A stretch of DNA of 64,000 bases, taken from NCBI GenBank assembly GCA_032358255.1, contig JAULBX010028048.1, positions 1 through 64,000 of the forward strand, read 5' to 3'. This stretch comes from Heterotrichella gracilis. Taxonomy: Eukaryota; Sar; Xanthophyceae; Tribonematales; Xanthonemataceae. The stretch's first letter is position 1, and each line of letters starts with the position of its first letter. Below the pieces are notes generated by a model. That model saw only the letters and a program-made list of their open reading frames with translations. It did no database searches and had not been told where the DNA came from. This document shows positions 1 through 10,129 of this stretch, piece after piece. Both the position numbers and the translations under genes were made by a program.

Positions 1-2288
1 ACTGTAAAGTTGGATGGTGCATTGGCCTGTGGGGCCGGACGCATCGTTAACTGCACATTATCGGTTACTGCCGCGCATGGCAAGCCGGGGTTCAACGTAA
101 CAACAAAATTGATCGTAGTTAAACTGTAATCACTCGAACTTACTGAATACGTTGGCGTTAAACCTAAATTAGTTGGGGTAAAGAAGCCTGTACCATTACT
201 GGTTGTCCAGCTTGGCAATACCGTACTACCAACCACTGATGAATTTAAAACTACTGATTGGGTGTTGGTGCAAATATTATTATCAATTCCTGTTAACGTT
301 GGAGGGTCTACAAACGTCACCGTCAAACTACGGACCGTTGTGGTGCATCCTCCTACACTACTTAATGTTAAAGTTAAACTACCTGCAGCCAGATCGGCTG
401 GTGTGGGTGAATACGTAATGTTTGTGCCCGGAGCAAAAAAACCTGTACCGCCAGACCAACTGCCACCAAGAGCAACTGGCGCCGGTGAAACTGTTCCGTT
501 CAAAACAATGGGCACCAAATTATTTTTACAAATCGTAATATTTGGTCCAACAGCAACTTTTGGTCTTTGTAATATTGGCACAATAATAGAATCTTTTTTC
601 GGTGTACAATTTCCTGTTGAAGTTAAGTAGAACTTTATACTGGTTAACAATGTGTCAGCTGGTGATAAATTGTAATTGACCGCAATGGTATTAACTGTGG
701 ATGTATACGGACTAAATAATCCTGTACCATTGGCTGTCGTCCATACACCCGTTATAGCTCCGCCAGAAACCGTACCTGATAAAACCACTTGCGCTCCTGA
801 ACCAACACAATAAGGCGTTACTGTTTGGGTCTTTACAAACGTTTTTCTTAAAAAAGAAGACATGTAATGGAATAGTCCACCAGTACTAGCATTTCCACCA
901 AATACACCAAGCGCAAATACATCAACAGAATTAGCAACAGTGTATGAACCGATAGGCAGCGTTGAAATGTTCGTTAAATTCAACTGTCCACCGTAAAATG
1001 GCCCGCCAACTAATGTAGCTGTACCCGGAACCAATGTAAAATTAGCTGCAGTTATAGGTATGGTAACAGAACTTGTAGAGTTATTTAAAGTAAAAGTGCT
1101 TTGGGAACCATTTTTACATAAAAGGTTAAGATAAAATCCCTGATTATTTGTTCTTGAAAAAGAAACCAAATTAGATCCTGCACAATTTAAAGGCGGTAAT
1201 AAAGCTTCACCCAATTCACATCCGGTGCCTGATGCATGCAAACAATAAACAGGTTTGTCTGCATTTACATACGTCAGAGCTTGTGTGGTTTTATAATGAT
1301 AAGTATCGCCTTTGTTAATAAGAGTTGTGGTCGTTACTCCATCGTTAATAGTTAATTGTGTGAAATTTTCAGTCCCAACAATATAAGCCCCCTCATGTTC
1401 GGGCCCATTCATATAACCTTTATTTAAAATATAATCGGTCCCAACAATATCTACTGGAACGATCTGGTCTCCCATTAAATCATAACAGCCTGTTACACCC
1501 GAAACAGAGTCGTCAGCAACCGTAACAGAAATAGGTTTATCAGCAACAACAATTGTTCCGGATAAATTATTTCCAGAGGTTGCCGTGTTTTGGTTAAAAT
1601 TTTCTACGGTATAAGCGCTGCCATAACTTGGTAACATAACACTGTATGTAATATTAGCAGGGTGGCCAATAACCGCACATTTAGGTGTGATCCATACTAC
1701 GGTATTTGGTTGCGTAGCTACAATATTTATTTGCTGTTTAGGTTGATTAACTCCCGGTTGTGTTCCGCCCAAATTACCAAGTGTTTGATTATTCCAACGC
1801 GTTTGAAAAGGGCAAACGAATTCTAAACCCATTCCATTTTGACCTTTTAATGAAAAAGTTTCAGGATTATAAAAAGTATTTGGACTTGAAATTACATCGT
1901 AAACAACGGTAATGTTTGCAGATGACGAAATATATAAACCATACGGCAAAACTGTATTTGCAGGTTGTACTTCTAATGAATCAAATCCTCTATTTGTAAC
2001 GCTTGCCATTTTATCCCTCCAAAACAAATAATCAAAATTTGTATTGGCTGGAATATTGATCGTTGTATCATATTTATTCGGTGCAATAGCGCCGGGTTGA
2101 CGCAACCTTACAACAGTATTAGGTGTATTAAACGTTGATATGTGCACAACGTAATCCTGTCTAAAAGTATGATCAGGGGTAACCCATGGCGCCGCAAACC
2201 AAAAGGAGGTATCAATCTGCGCAAAGGACACAGTTAGTTTAACAAAGAAAAATAAAACCAACAAGGCTATTTTATTTCTTCTCTTCAT
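1..2288 (-). CDS. Large secreted IgGFc-binding-like protein, C-terminus beyond the window
   Basis: An open frame of 762 codons runs off the left edge. It starts MKRRNKIALLVLF and has a signal peptide to about residue 24 ending in SFA before Q. The mature N-terminus QIDTSFWFAAP matches that of the 1166-residue protein encoded at 3278-6778, so the two are paralogues. The middle carries the phrases KPVYCLHASGTGCELGEA and LPIGSYTV, typical of the IgGFc-binding N-terminal-like domain of Bacteroidota surface proteins. Ig-like repeats with W-T-x-NGTG-F follow up to the edge. The start overlaps the end of the PorP/SprF gene by 17 bases, so it is probably translated with it. By analogy a type B T9SS sorting domain is expected outside the window; this is not seen. 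Confidence 0.85.
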   Translation of the reverse strand, partial: MKRRNKIALLVLFFFVKLTVSFAQIDTSFWFAAPWVTPDHTFRQDYVVHISTFNTPNTVVRLRQPGAIAPNKYDTTINIPANTNFDYLFWRDKMASVTNRGFDSLEVQPANTVLPYGLYISSSANITVVYDVISSPNTFYNPETFSLKGQNGMGLEFVCPFQTRWNNQTLGNLGGTQPGVNQPKQQINIVATQPNTVVWITPKCAVIGHPANITYSVMLPSYGSAYTVENFNQNTATSGNNLSGTIVVADKPISVTVADDSVSGVTGCYDLMGDQIVPVDIVGTDYILNKGYMNGPEHEGAYIVGTENFTQLTINDGVTTTTLINKGDTYHYKTTQALTYVNADKPVYCLHASGTGCELGEALLPPLNCAGSNLVSFSRTNNQGFYLNLLCKNGSQSTFTLNNSTSSVTIPITAANFTLVPGTATLVGGPFYGGQLNLTNISTLPIGSYTVANSVDVFALGVFGGNASTGGLFHYMSSFLRKTFVKTQTVTPYCVGSGAQVVLSGTVSGGAITGVWTTANGTGLFSPYTSTVNTIAVNYNLSPADTLLTSIKFYLTSTGNCTPKKDSIIVPILQRPKVAVGPNITICKNNLVPIVLNGTVSPAPVALGGSWSGGTGFFAPGTNITYSPTPADLAAGSLTLTLSSVGGCTTTVRSLTVTFVDPPTLTGIDNNICTNTQSVVLNSSVVGSTVLPSWTTSNGTGFFTPTNLGLTPTYSVSSSDYSLTTINFVVTLNPGLPCAAVTDNVQLTMRPAPQANAPSNFT

Positions 2289-3273
2289 TCTTTTTATTCT
2301 TTAGGTTAGTTTTAATACTATTATCAATATTATTTAATTCTTCTTCATCAGCATCCTGGATCTTATCTCCAACTGTTTTTACTTTTTTAGCTGATTTGGT
2401 GTACGTCAAAATAATTTCATGACTACCACTTGAATATTTTTGCAGAGCTGTAGTTGCATAATCATAACTATAACCTACCGTAAATTGTTTACTGATAGTT
2501 GCACCAAACATTGCAGAGGCAGAAGCTCCTACTCTGTAGCCACCACCTACCCAGAACATTTCTTTATAGATACATTTTAAATTAAATTCTAATTGGTAAG
2601 GAGATGGATTATTATACCTGATCAACATAGATGGTTGTAATACCCATTCTTTTTTCTTTTTATCCAAAACAAAATTATATCCCATAAAACCATACAAGTG
2701 TGGTGTTAACCTTCCAATTGTATTTTGCCAATAGATCTTTCCTTTTGTTAATTGCTGACTGCTTAGGCCCATGAAGAAATTCTTGCTATATAAATACAAA
2801 CCAGCATTGGCATCAAAAGCATTGGCATTCAAAATATTATTCTTTAAGAACTCATCATCTTTGTCGTAGGTCTTGGCATTATAAATTTTTACGTTATACT
2901 GCACAGCACCTACACCAACTCCAAAACCTAAGTTTAACTTTTTATTAATTTTTACATGATAACTGTATGTTCCATAAAAAGAAGTACGTGATAATAAGCC
3001 GCTTTTATCATTTATAATTAAACCACCAGCTGCCATATTAGGACGCTTTTTAAATGTGCCATAACCGCTGGCCATATAGGTTACAGGTGCGCCTTCAAAA
3101 CCGGCCCATTGGTTACGATAGCCCATGTTAAACTGCATGCCTTTGCTTGATCCTGCATAGGCAGGGTTATAAAGGTATTGATGAAGCGTAATGTTCGTGA
3201 ATAAAGTTTGCTGCTGCGCGTTTGAGAACGAGTAACAAAGGATCAAAATAAATATATATAGTTTTGTCTTCAT
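2272..3273 (-). CDS. PorP/SprF family type IX secretion system membrane protein
   Basis: A 333-residue outer-membrane protein with a signal peptide (about residues 1-19, ending SNA before QQQ). It has the family hallmarks YNPAYAGS near residue 36 and YRNQWAGFEGAP near residue 52, followed by an alternating beta-barrel pattern and a charged lysine/glutamate-rich tail. PorP/SprF proteins attach to or help secrete large T9SS cargo with type B C-terminal domains and are usually encoded next to that cargo. Here the gene sits 4 bases after one such cargo gene and overlaps the start of a second by 17 bases. This implies a three-gene leftward transcription unit. Family assignment is firm; which cargo it serves is inference. 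Confidence 0.93.
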   Translation of the reverse strand: MKTKLYIFILILCYSFSNAQQQTLFTNITLHQYLYNPAYAGSSKGMQFNMGYRNQWAGFEGAPVTYMASGYGTFKKRPNMAAGGLIINDKSGLLSRTSFYGTYSYHVKINKKLNLGFGVGVGAVQYNVKIYNAKTYDKDDEFLKNNILNANAFDANAGLYLYSKNFFMGLSSQQLTKGKIYWQNTIGRLTPHLYGFMGYNFVLDKKKKEWVLQPSMLIRYNNPSPYQLEFNLKCIYKEMFWVGGGYRVGASASAMFGATISKQFTVGYSYDYATTALQKYSSGSHEIILTYTKSAKKVKTVGDKIQDADEEELNNIDNSIKTNLKNKKNEEKK

Positions 3274-3277
3274 AAAG

Positions 3278-6200
3278 TTATTTTAAAATAGTTACTGTTC
3301 CTTTATAAATTCTTTCATCATTTACATCGTGCAAATTAATGGTGTAGAAATATGCGCCAACGGGCAACGGATTACCTTTATAACTGCCGTCCCATGCGTT
3401 AGAGTAGCCAACGCTTCGATACAATAACTCGCCCCATCGGTTGTAAACTTCAATTTCTGCTTCAGGAAAGAACACATTAATAAAATCTAAGCGCCAGATA
3501 TCATTTTTTCCATCATTGTTAGGCGTGATCATATTTGGAATTAACTGCGTAACCTCTGCTGCAATATTTGTTACTTTAATAACCTGACTGTATGTACTTG
3601 TACAACCGAACTGATCAGTGATCGTTAATGTTACAGTATAAGATCCATTAGTTAAATAATTAGTTGTCGGGTTTTGCAGGTTACTTGTTAATGTGTTTCC
3701 AAAATCCCAGCTCCACGAAACGGCTGACTTTGATGAATCAATAAATGAAACGTTTGCTCCTAAACTTAAACCACTATTGTTGATGTAGATGAATTTAGCA
3801 ATTGGTCTCGGTGTGATATCAACTGTTTTAGTAATTATCGACTTACAACCATTGTTAGAAGTTACTTCATGTGTAATGTTATAAATACCTGTAGCTGGGA
3901 AAACTAAGGATGTATCCTTTGAGTAAGCAAAACCAAATCCACCAAAATCATAATAATAACCACCGCTAGGGATTGAAGCAGGTGCAGAAATACTTGATTG
4001 ATCTGTAAAACTTATCAATTGCGCAGAGCCTGTGCAGGCTCTTGAAATAGTAAAGCTTGCATTAGGTAAAGCATATACAGTAACAGGTCTGTAAACCGTA
4101 TCGTAACAATTAAAGGTATTACTAACTACTAATTGAGCTGTAAAAGTTCCCGCATTGGTATACGTATAAATTGGATTCACAGCTGTAGAGTTACCACCAT
4201 CACCCATTTGCCATTGCCATGTATTTAACGACCCCAAGCCTGAAGTATTAATTGACTGGTCGGTAAATATTGTTGTTTGGTTTAAGCATACCGTGTTTAC
4301 AGTAAAATTAGCAGTCGGCTTATCTCTGAAATCGATCTTAACCTGATCAGACACACCGGCACAAATACCGTTGTTCGTAGTACTAAAAGTGAGTATCACA
4401 AAACCAGCGCTAACTTCGCCTGCTGTAGCAACATAGGTAGGTGTGAGTGAAGTGTTACTCGCGGTAAATGTACCCGCTCCGCCGTACCAGATACCAGTGT
4501 TTGAGGCTGTACCTGTAATAACAGCTGTTAAAGGAATTATAGGGTTATTTTTACAACTGTTAAGATCTACACCTGTGCTTACTGAAGCTGGCTGAGTGAA
4601 AATAACATTTACACTATCCGAAACTGCTTTACATTGCTGGTTACCTGTACTCGTCAACTTTAATTTTATAGTTCCTAATGCTATATCCGAAGCGCTTGGA
4701 ACATACTGACACAATAATGCGAATTGATTTGGAACAAAAATTCCCGTTCCATTGGTAGTCCATTTTCCTGTATTTGTTACACTGCCAGTTACTTGTCCAT
4801 TTAAAAATACGGTTGCGTTGTTAGCACATTTAAGAATTGGATTTATTAAACTGGCCTTGACCAATGGGGCGTGAACAATGCTAATACTGACCGTACTTGC
4901 GACGGCATTACAAATACCATTATTAGTACTGGTTAGCACAAAGGTTAACTGATTCAATGTTGTATCCGAATTAGAGAGCGTATAACTTGGCGTAAATGTA
5001 TTTACACTTGGCGAAAAAGTACCATTACCAGGTGCCTGAACCGACCAAACCCCTTGCGTACTTGCGCCAAAAACGTTTCCGCTTAAGTTAACGGTAGCGT
5101 TGTTTGAACAAATAATAGAGCTGGAACCGGCAGTAACAATAGGCGCCTGCTTCACATATAATCTTAAAGTATCTGATTTATTAGGACAAATACCTGTTGA
5201 CGTTAAAATAAATTTAACCAAACCTCCAGATACTGGTGGTGTTGGCGTTGGAATAATTGCTAATGATGTATCAATCGGATTAGGTGTGTAAACATTATTT
5301 GCGATCTGGTTTGGTCCACCTCCAAGTGTTCCAAAACCAGTTAAGCTCCAAACACCTGTAATAGGCCCTCCACCGATCAAACCATTCAAAGTATACGAAG
5401 TGTTAGAACAAATAGTTGCTGTAGGTACTGTGTTTGCAATTACAAAAGCATCAATACCAAACTCCGTTGCGTAAGCATAAGAACTGCCTCCAAGTGTACC
5501 ACCATTGTGCACACCTAAACCAAAAATATCATTTTTATTTTTTAATACATTGTGCGAACCAACTGGAATTGTTGCAGTCGGAAAATAAAGTCTTGCTGCT
5601 ACCAGGTTACCACCACTGCCCGGCACAGTTGTAAAACTGGCTGGAGAAATAGGAACGTTCACAGCATTGCTTGTCAGCGTGAATGTGTTTTGAAAACCAG
5701 TTCTGGTATAAAGATTTAAATTCAATGAATCGCTACTTAACCTCGTAAATGCTGTGGTATATGAACCCGCGCAGTATGCAGGCGTAACCTGTGCGCCGCT
5801 TAATTTACACCCGTAACCACTCACATGCGTTACATAAACCGGTTTATCTGTTTCAATATACGTTAAACCAGTAATGTTTACAGAATAAGTTTCTCCCGTA
5901 TTGATTAACCAGTTAATGGTGCCTGTACCGGTTGTAATAGTTAAACTAGTTGAGTTGAGCGGGGCTAAAATGTAAGCTACGTCTGAAGTCCCTTCACCTT
6001 TAATGATCACATGTTCTTTTCCAATATTATCGCTTGTGGTTATTTGATCAGCAAAATAAGAAGGACAAAGAGCTGTAGACGTCCTAATAGAACCGCTTAT
6101 AGTTACTGCTATCGGATTATCTGCAGAAATGATGGAACCTGCTAATTCACTAGGGTTAACAGCATTATTATCGCGCATTGAGAAAGTTTCCCCTTGCAAT

Positions 6201-6778
6201 AAAGTTCTTGCAAACGTTACGTTCTTTGCTCTGCCCACGCAGGCTGCGCGTGGAGTAATTAAAATTGTTGTCACCCCTGTATTAGTGGCTACTACATCAA
6301 ACCCAACACCAGCATCTGTAAACGAAGTAGTGCTTAAAATAGAATTGGGAAATGGGGTATAAAAATCAACCCCCTTAGCTCTTTGGCCCTTAAGGCTTAT
6401 CATTTCTTTGTTGTTTCCTGAACCAACTGTGTAATAAACTGAAATATTTGCGTTAGAACTGATATAAATCCCTTTATTGCTGACGCTATTCGTAGGAGCA
6501 CTTTCAACCCCGGTAATTGAAGCAGTTAAGTTGCTAACGTTTAATGAATTGGCAGCAATATTCAGATTTAAATTTATGCCTGTTGTAGTGCTATTTGCAG
6601 GTGTAACCACATGCACTGTTGCCGCCTGTGAATAGGTCTGAATGTGCAGTTCAATGGGAGATTGCCCCATCGTAGCCGAGATGTCAGGAGCCACGAACCA
6701 AAAACTTGTATCTACCTGTGCCTTAGGCTTAACTAAAAAAACAAAAAAGAAGAGCACTAAAAATAAATATCTTACCAT
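3278..6778 (-). CDS. T9SS type B cargo: IgGFc-binding-like domain, Ig-like and PKD repeats, CHU_C C-terminus
   Basis: A 1166-residue secreted surface protein. The signal peptide covers about residues 1-20. Residues of about 25-450 form the IgGFc-binding N-terminal-like region (KPVYVTHVSGYGCKLSGA, VGSHNVLKNKNDIFGLG). About 455-825 hold Ig-like repeats with cysteine pairs and G-x-W motifs. PKD-type domains follow (WQWQMGDGG, WSWDFGN). The last 85 residues are a gliding-motility-associated type B T9SS sorting domain (MITPNNDGKNDIWRLD, YNRWGELLYRS, AWDGSYKG, GAYFYTINL). Such proteins are exported by T9SS and held at the surface or released. It is the first gene of a unit with the PorP/SprF gene 4 bases downstream. 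Ligand unknown; IgG binding should not be assumed. Confidence 0.9.
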   Translation of the reverse strand: MVRYLFLVLFFFVFLVKPKAQVDTSFWFVAPDISATMGQSPIELHIQTYSQAATVHVVTPANSTTTGINLNLNIAANSLNVSNLTASITGVESAPTNSVSNKGIYISSNANISVYYTVGSGNNKEMISLKGQRAKGVDFYTPFPNSILSTTSFTDAGVGFDVVATNTGVTTILITPRAACVGRAKNVTFARTLLQGETFSMRDNNAVNPSELAGSIISADNPIAVTISGSIRTSTALCPSYFADQITTSDNIGKEHVIIKGEGTSDVAYILAPLNSTSLTITTGTGTINWLINTGETYSVNITGLTYIETDKPVYVTHVSGYGCKLSGAQVTPAYCAGSYTTAFTRLSSDSLNLNLYTRTGFQNTFTLTSNAVNVPISPASFTTVPGSGGNLVAARLYFPTATIPVGSHNVLKNKNDIFGLGVHNGGTLGGSSYAYATEFGIDAFVIANTVPTATICSNTSYTLNGLIGGGPITGVWSLTGFGTLGGGPNQIANNVYTPNPIDTSLAIIPTPTPPVSGGLVKFILTSTGICPNKSDTLRLYVKQAPIVTAGSSSIICSNNATVNLSGNVFGASTQGVWSVQAPGNGTFSPSVNTFTPSYTLSNSDTTLNQLTFVLTSTNNGICNAVASTVSISIVHAPLVKASLINPILKCANNATVFLNGQVTGSVTNTGKWTTNGTGIFVPNQFALLCQYVPSASDIALGTIKLKLTSTGNQQCKAVSDSVNVIFTQPASVSTGVDLNSCKNNPIIPLTAVITGTASNTGIWYGGAGTFTASNTSLTPTYVATAGEVSAGFVILTFSTTNNGICAGVSDQVKIDFRDKPTANFTVNTVCLNQTTIFTDQSINTSGLGSLNTWQWQMGDGGNSTAVNPIYTYTNAGTFTAQLVVSNTFNCYDTVYRPVTVYALPNASFTISRACTGSAQLISFTDQSSISAPASIPSGGYYYDFGGFGFAYSKDTSLVFPATGIYNITHEVTSNNGCKSIITKTVDITPRPIAKFIYINNSGLSLGANVSFIDSSKSAVSWSWDFGNTLTSNLQNPTTNYLTNGSYTVTLTITDQFGCTSTYSQVIKVTNIAAEVTQLIPNMITPNNDGKNDIWRLDFINVFFPEAEIEVYNRWGELLYRSVGYSNAWDGSYKGNPLPVGAYFYTINLHDVNDERIYKGTVTILK

Positions 6779-6892
6779 ACAGTGTTATACTAGAAAATAA
6801 TTAATCCTACGAATATACAAAAAATATTGAAATTTTAGATAAATTAACAAAAAAATGAAGCTAAATTTACAAACATTACATTAGGGATAAGT

Positions 6893-7801
6893 ATGCCAAT
6901 AAACCGCCTAAAAATAGAACCCTTTAAAAAGCTCGAGTTATTTGCCAAAAAAGTGGTCGAAGGGTTTATTACAGGCCTGCATAAGAGCCCTTTTCATGGC
7001 TTTTCGGTTGAATTTGCAGAACACCGCCTTTACAACACTGGCGAGAGTACCCGACACATCGACTGGAAATTGTTTGCCCGTTCGGGGCGGTTATTTGTAA
7101 AACGTTATGAGGAAGAGACGAATTTGCGTTGCCAGATAGTTATTGATGTTTCAGCAAGTATGCAGTTTCCTAAAGATTCAGAAAATAATAAATTAAATTT
7201 TAGTGTTTACTCTGCTGCTGCACTTTGCGAACTATTAAAACAACAACGTGATGCTTTTGGCCTCACTCTTTTTGAGAACGAAATAGTTAAACACTTCGCA
7301 CCAAAAGGTAGTCCTTCTCACCAAAAGTTAATCTACAATACGCTTGAAGAAATTTTAGATAAAAGCTTTGAAAGCAAGAATACCTCTGCAGCCAAAACAT
7401 TAAATCAAATTGCGGAAATTATCCACCAACGCTCACTTGTTATAATTTTTAGCGACATGTTCGAGAATAACTCTGAGAACGAAGAATTATTTTCAGCCCT
7501 TCAGCATTTAAAATACCGCAAACATGAGGTAGTTCTGTTTCATGTAGTTGATAAAGCAAAAGAAATAGATTTTGAATTCGAGAATAAACCATACCATTTT
7601 ATTGATCTTGAAAGCGGTGAAGAAATAAAATTAAATCCAAGCCAGATCAAAGAAAAATACCAGGAATCTATAAATCAATACAAAGATCTTTTAAAATTAA
7701 AGTGTGGACAATACAAGATAGATTTTGTGGAAGCCGACATTAACAAGGGCTTCGATAATATTCTGTACACCTATCTTGTAAAAAGAAATAAAATGCTATA
7801 A
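6893..7801 (+). CDS. DUF58 domain-containing protein
   Basis: A 302-residue soluble protein without signal peptide. The DUF58 core is visible as FAEHRLYNTGESTRHIDW at about residues 43-60, followed by LFVKRYEEE. A von Willebrand A-like segment with a DVSASM metal-site motif lies near residue 87. DUF58 proteins usually sit next to MoxR-type AAA ATPases and vWA/Bat membrane proteins; none of those is adjacent here. The gene stands alone between the divergent cargo gene and a zinc-ribbon gene 57 bases downstream. Cellular role is unknown, though family members are tied to envelope stress or aerotolerance. Confidence 0.88.
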   Translation: MPINRLKIEPFKKLELFAKKVVEGFITGLHKSPFHGFSVEFAEHRLYNTGESTRHIDWKLFARSGRLFVKRYEEETNLRCQIVIDVSASMQFPKDSENNKLNFSVYSAAALCELLKQQRDAFGLTLFENEIVKHFAPKGSPSHQKLIYNTLEEILDKSFESKNTSAAKTLNQIAEIIHQRSLVIIFSDMFENNSENEELFSALQHLKYRKHEVVLFHVVDKAKEIDFEFENKPYHFIDLESGEEIKLNPSQIKEKYQESINQYKDLLKLKCGQYKIDFVEADINKGFDNILYTYLVKRNKML

Positions 7802-7857
7802 ATTATTTTAGACATTATCTAAAAAATATTTATTTTTAATCAATCAATACAAAACTT

Positions 7858-8970
7858 ATGAGCGATCAAACTTTTGAACCAACAGCTGAAACCGCCAATA
7901 CAATTAAATGTAAAAATTGCGGTGCTAACTTAAGTTTTAAACCAGGTACGGATAGTCTTACCTGCCAATATTGCCAAACGCAAAATGAAATTGTAGTTGA
8001 GAAAATAGAGATAACTGAAAATGATTACAATAGTTTTTTAGAGCAAAATGTTTCTTCGTCCGAAAAACAAACGATATCAACCGTTAAGTGCGATAGCTGT
8101 GGTTCCTCGACTACTCTGCCTCCTAATGTAACTTCCAGTAGTTGCCCTTATTGCGATACGCCATTGGTGATAAAAAATGCTGCTACCTGTTCCATCATAA
8201 AACCAAAATATTTACTTCCATTTAAGGTTGAACGTAATAAAGCAAAAGAAGGGTTTATAAAATGGGTTGGTGGTTTATGGTTTGCTCCAAACAAGTTAAA
8301 AGATTACGCGCAACATAGTCTCGAAAAATTAAAAGGCGTTTATATGCCCTACTGGACCTACGATAGCAACACACATAGTAACTACACAGGATTGCGTGGT
8401 GTTTATTATTATGTTACTGAAACTTATCGCGATAGTCAAGGAAAAACACAAACCCGCCAGGTGCGCCACACAAATTGGTTTCCGGCTAGTGGGTCTGTAA
8501 ATAATTCGTTCGACGATATTTTAGTTTGTGCATCGCACTCCTTACCAAAAAAATTAGTGCAGGATCTTGAACCATGGGACCTTCCTGAATTGGTAGCCTA
8601 CAACGATCAATATTTGGCAGGTTTTGTTACCGAGAGTTATCAAACAGAATTACAGCCCGGCTTTGAGGAGGCAAAAGAACGCATGCAACCGATCATCAGA
8701 AGCAGTGTAAACTCAGATATTGGTGGCGATACACAACAAATAACTTCCCTAAATACTCAATACAACGATATCTCTTTTAAACATATTTTATTGCCATTGT
8801 GGATCTCTGCTTACAAATACAACAACAAGGTTTATCGTTTTACCATTAATGCCAGAACCGGTGAAGTGCAAGGCGAAAGACCTTACAGCGCCTGGAAGAT
8901 CTTCTTCTTTAGTTTGGCAATTGTTGCAGTAATTGGAACCATCATTTATTTTGCAAGACACAAAAACTAA
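7858..8970 (+). CDS. Membrane-anchored protein with two N-terminal zinc ribbons
   Basis: 370 residues. Two zinc ribbons open the protein: C18-x2-C21 with C36-x2-C39, and a second CDSCG / CPYC pair between about residues 78 and 98. A long middle domain follows with aromatic stretches (GVYMPYWTYDSNTHSNY). One transmembrane helix lies near residues 345-363, before a basic RHKN end. Relatives are often labelled helicase or primosomal protein N' because of the zinc ribbon alone; no helicase motif is present, so I do not use that name. The C-terminal helix suggests a tail-anchored inner-membrane protein with a cytoplasmic zinc-ribbon head. Function unknown. Confidence 0.82.
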   Translation: MSDQTFEPTAETANTIKCKNCGANLSFKPGTDSLTCQYCQTQNEIVVEKIEITENDYNSFLEQNVSSSEKQTISTVKCDSCGSSTTLPPNVTSSSCPYCDTPLVIKNAATCSIIKPKYLLPFKVERNKAKEGFIKWVGGLWFAPNKLKDYAQHSLEKLKGVYMPYWTYDSNTHSNYTGLRGVYYYVTETYRDSQGKTQTRQVRHTNWFPASGSVNNSFDDILVCASHSLPKKLVQDLEPWDLPELVAYNDQYLAGFVTESYQTELQPGFEEAKERMQPIIRSSVNSDIGGDTQQITSLNTQYNDISFKHILLPLWISAYKYNNKVYRFTINARTGEVQGERPYSAWKIFFFSLAIVAVIGTIIYFARHKN

Positions 8971-9037
8971 ATTTTTGTTAATTTATTTTTAGCGATTAAA
9001 CCTTTGAGTAAAACGCTCGTCATACTGAAAATCAGTT

Positions 9038-10129
9038 ATGACACCAAGAATATTAATTTTAGCCGACATCAATTCGCCGCACACTCAAAAATGGGTGCTT
9101 GGGCTCGCGAACGATAATTTTAAGGTTGGTGTTTTTTCATTTAACGCCTCAAAAAATAATTGGTTTGGTGCTCACGAAAATATAAGCTGTTTAAATAAAC
9201 GAAAAACAAAAGTTGAGTTGAATTTGCTCAACAAACTTGCTTATCTATTATTCTGGCCAAAATTAATTTACCAGATCTACAAATTTAAACCAGATGTTAT
9301 TCACGCTCACTATGCGTCAAGCTACGGACTGTTAGGCGCCTTAACTTTTTTTAAACCCTACGTCGTTTCAGCCTGGGGCAGCGATATAATGGAGTTTCCG
9401 AAAAAAAATCTAATAAATAAATTAGTTTTAAAATTTGTTTTGTTTCGCGCTACTAAAATTTGTGCTACTTCAACTGTTCTGAAAAAACAAATTGCAGATT
9501 ACACAAAAAAACAAGTATATATTATTCCCTTTGGTGTTAATTTAAACATGTTTTATTCAAATCATTTACCCCACCCTAATAATGATTTTACATTTGGAAT
9601 TGTAAAAGGATTAGAACCAATTTACAACATTGATAAAACAATTATTGCTTTCTATTCACTTGTAAAAAAATATCCTCAACTATCGTTAAAATTAAAAATT
9701 GTGGGTAACGGCAGTCAAAAAGAAAATTTGCTTGAGCTTATAAATTACTATGGCTTAAAAGACAATGTTGAAATGGTTGGCTCTGTTTCTCATGAACAAA
9801 TTCCCATGCATTTAAATACGATGGATGTTTTGATAAATGTTTCAGAATCTGAAAGCTTTGGAGTAAGCGTTGCAGAGGCAATGGCTTGTCAAATACCTGT
9901 AATAGTAAGTGACCTGGATGGCTTTAAAGATCTAATACCTGACGAGAGTGTTGGTTTAATTACCCGATCAACTTCTCCATTGGACATTAGTATTGCCATG
10001 GAAAAATATTTAATGAATAATGAATTAAGATCTATCCTTGCTAAAAATGCATTCCAACGTATCTCTGAGCAATTTAGCTGGAAACAGAATTTAAGCGAAA
10101 TGGAAAAACTTTACTTTGAGATGGCTTAA
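9038..10129 (+). CDS. GT4-family glycosyltransferase
   Basis: A 363-residue GT-B fold enzyme. The N-terminal half contains LADINSPHTQKWV and HAHYASSYG, acceptor-side motifs. The C-terminal half has the EX7E nucleotide-sugar motif in ESFGVSVAE followed by AMACQIPVIVSDLDG. It should move a sugar from a nucleotide donor onto an envelope glycan; donor and acceptor cannot be read from sequence. Its stop codon overlaps that of the convergent kdsA gene by four bases, leaving no space for a terminator. The KDO pathway enzyme next door fits an LPS or surface polysaccharide role, but they are on opposite strands. Confidence 0.9.
   Translation: MTPRILILADINSPHTQKWVLGLANDNFKVGVFSFNASKNNWFGAHENISCLNKRKTKVELNLLNKLAYLLFWPKLIYQIYKFKPDVIHAHYASSYGLLGALTFFKPYVVSAWGSDIMEFPKKNLINKLVLKFVLFRATKICATSTVLKKQIADYTKKQVYIIPFGVNLNMFYSNHLPHPNNDFTFGIVKGLEPIYNIDKTIIAFYSLVKKYPQLSLKLKIVGNGSQKENLLELINYYGLKDNVEMVGSVSHEQIPMHLNTMDVLINVSESESFGVSVAEAMACQIPVIVSDLDGFKDLIPDESVGLITRSTSPLDISIAMEKYLMNNELRSILAKNAFQRISEQFSWKQNLSEMEKLYFEMA

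Noticed and set aside
262-630. Rightward 122-residue open frame
   Set aside because: It is antisense to the large leftward cargo gene, whose frame is continuous and has family motifs; the rightward product shows none.
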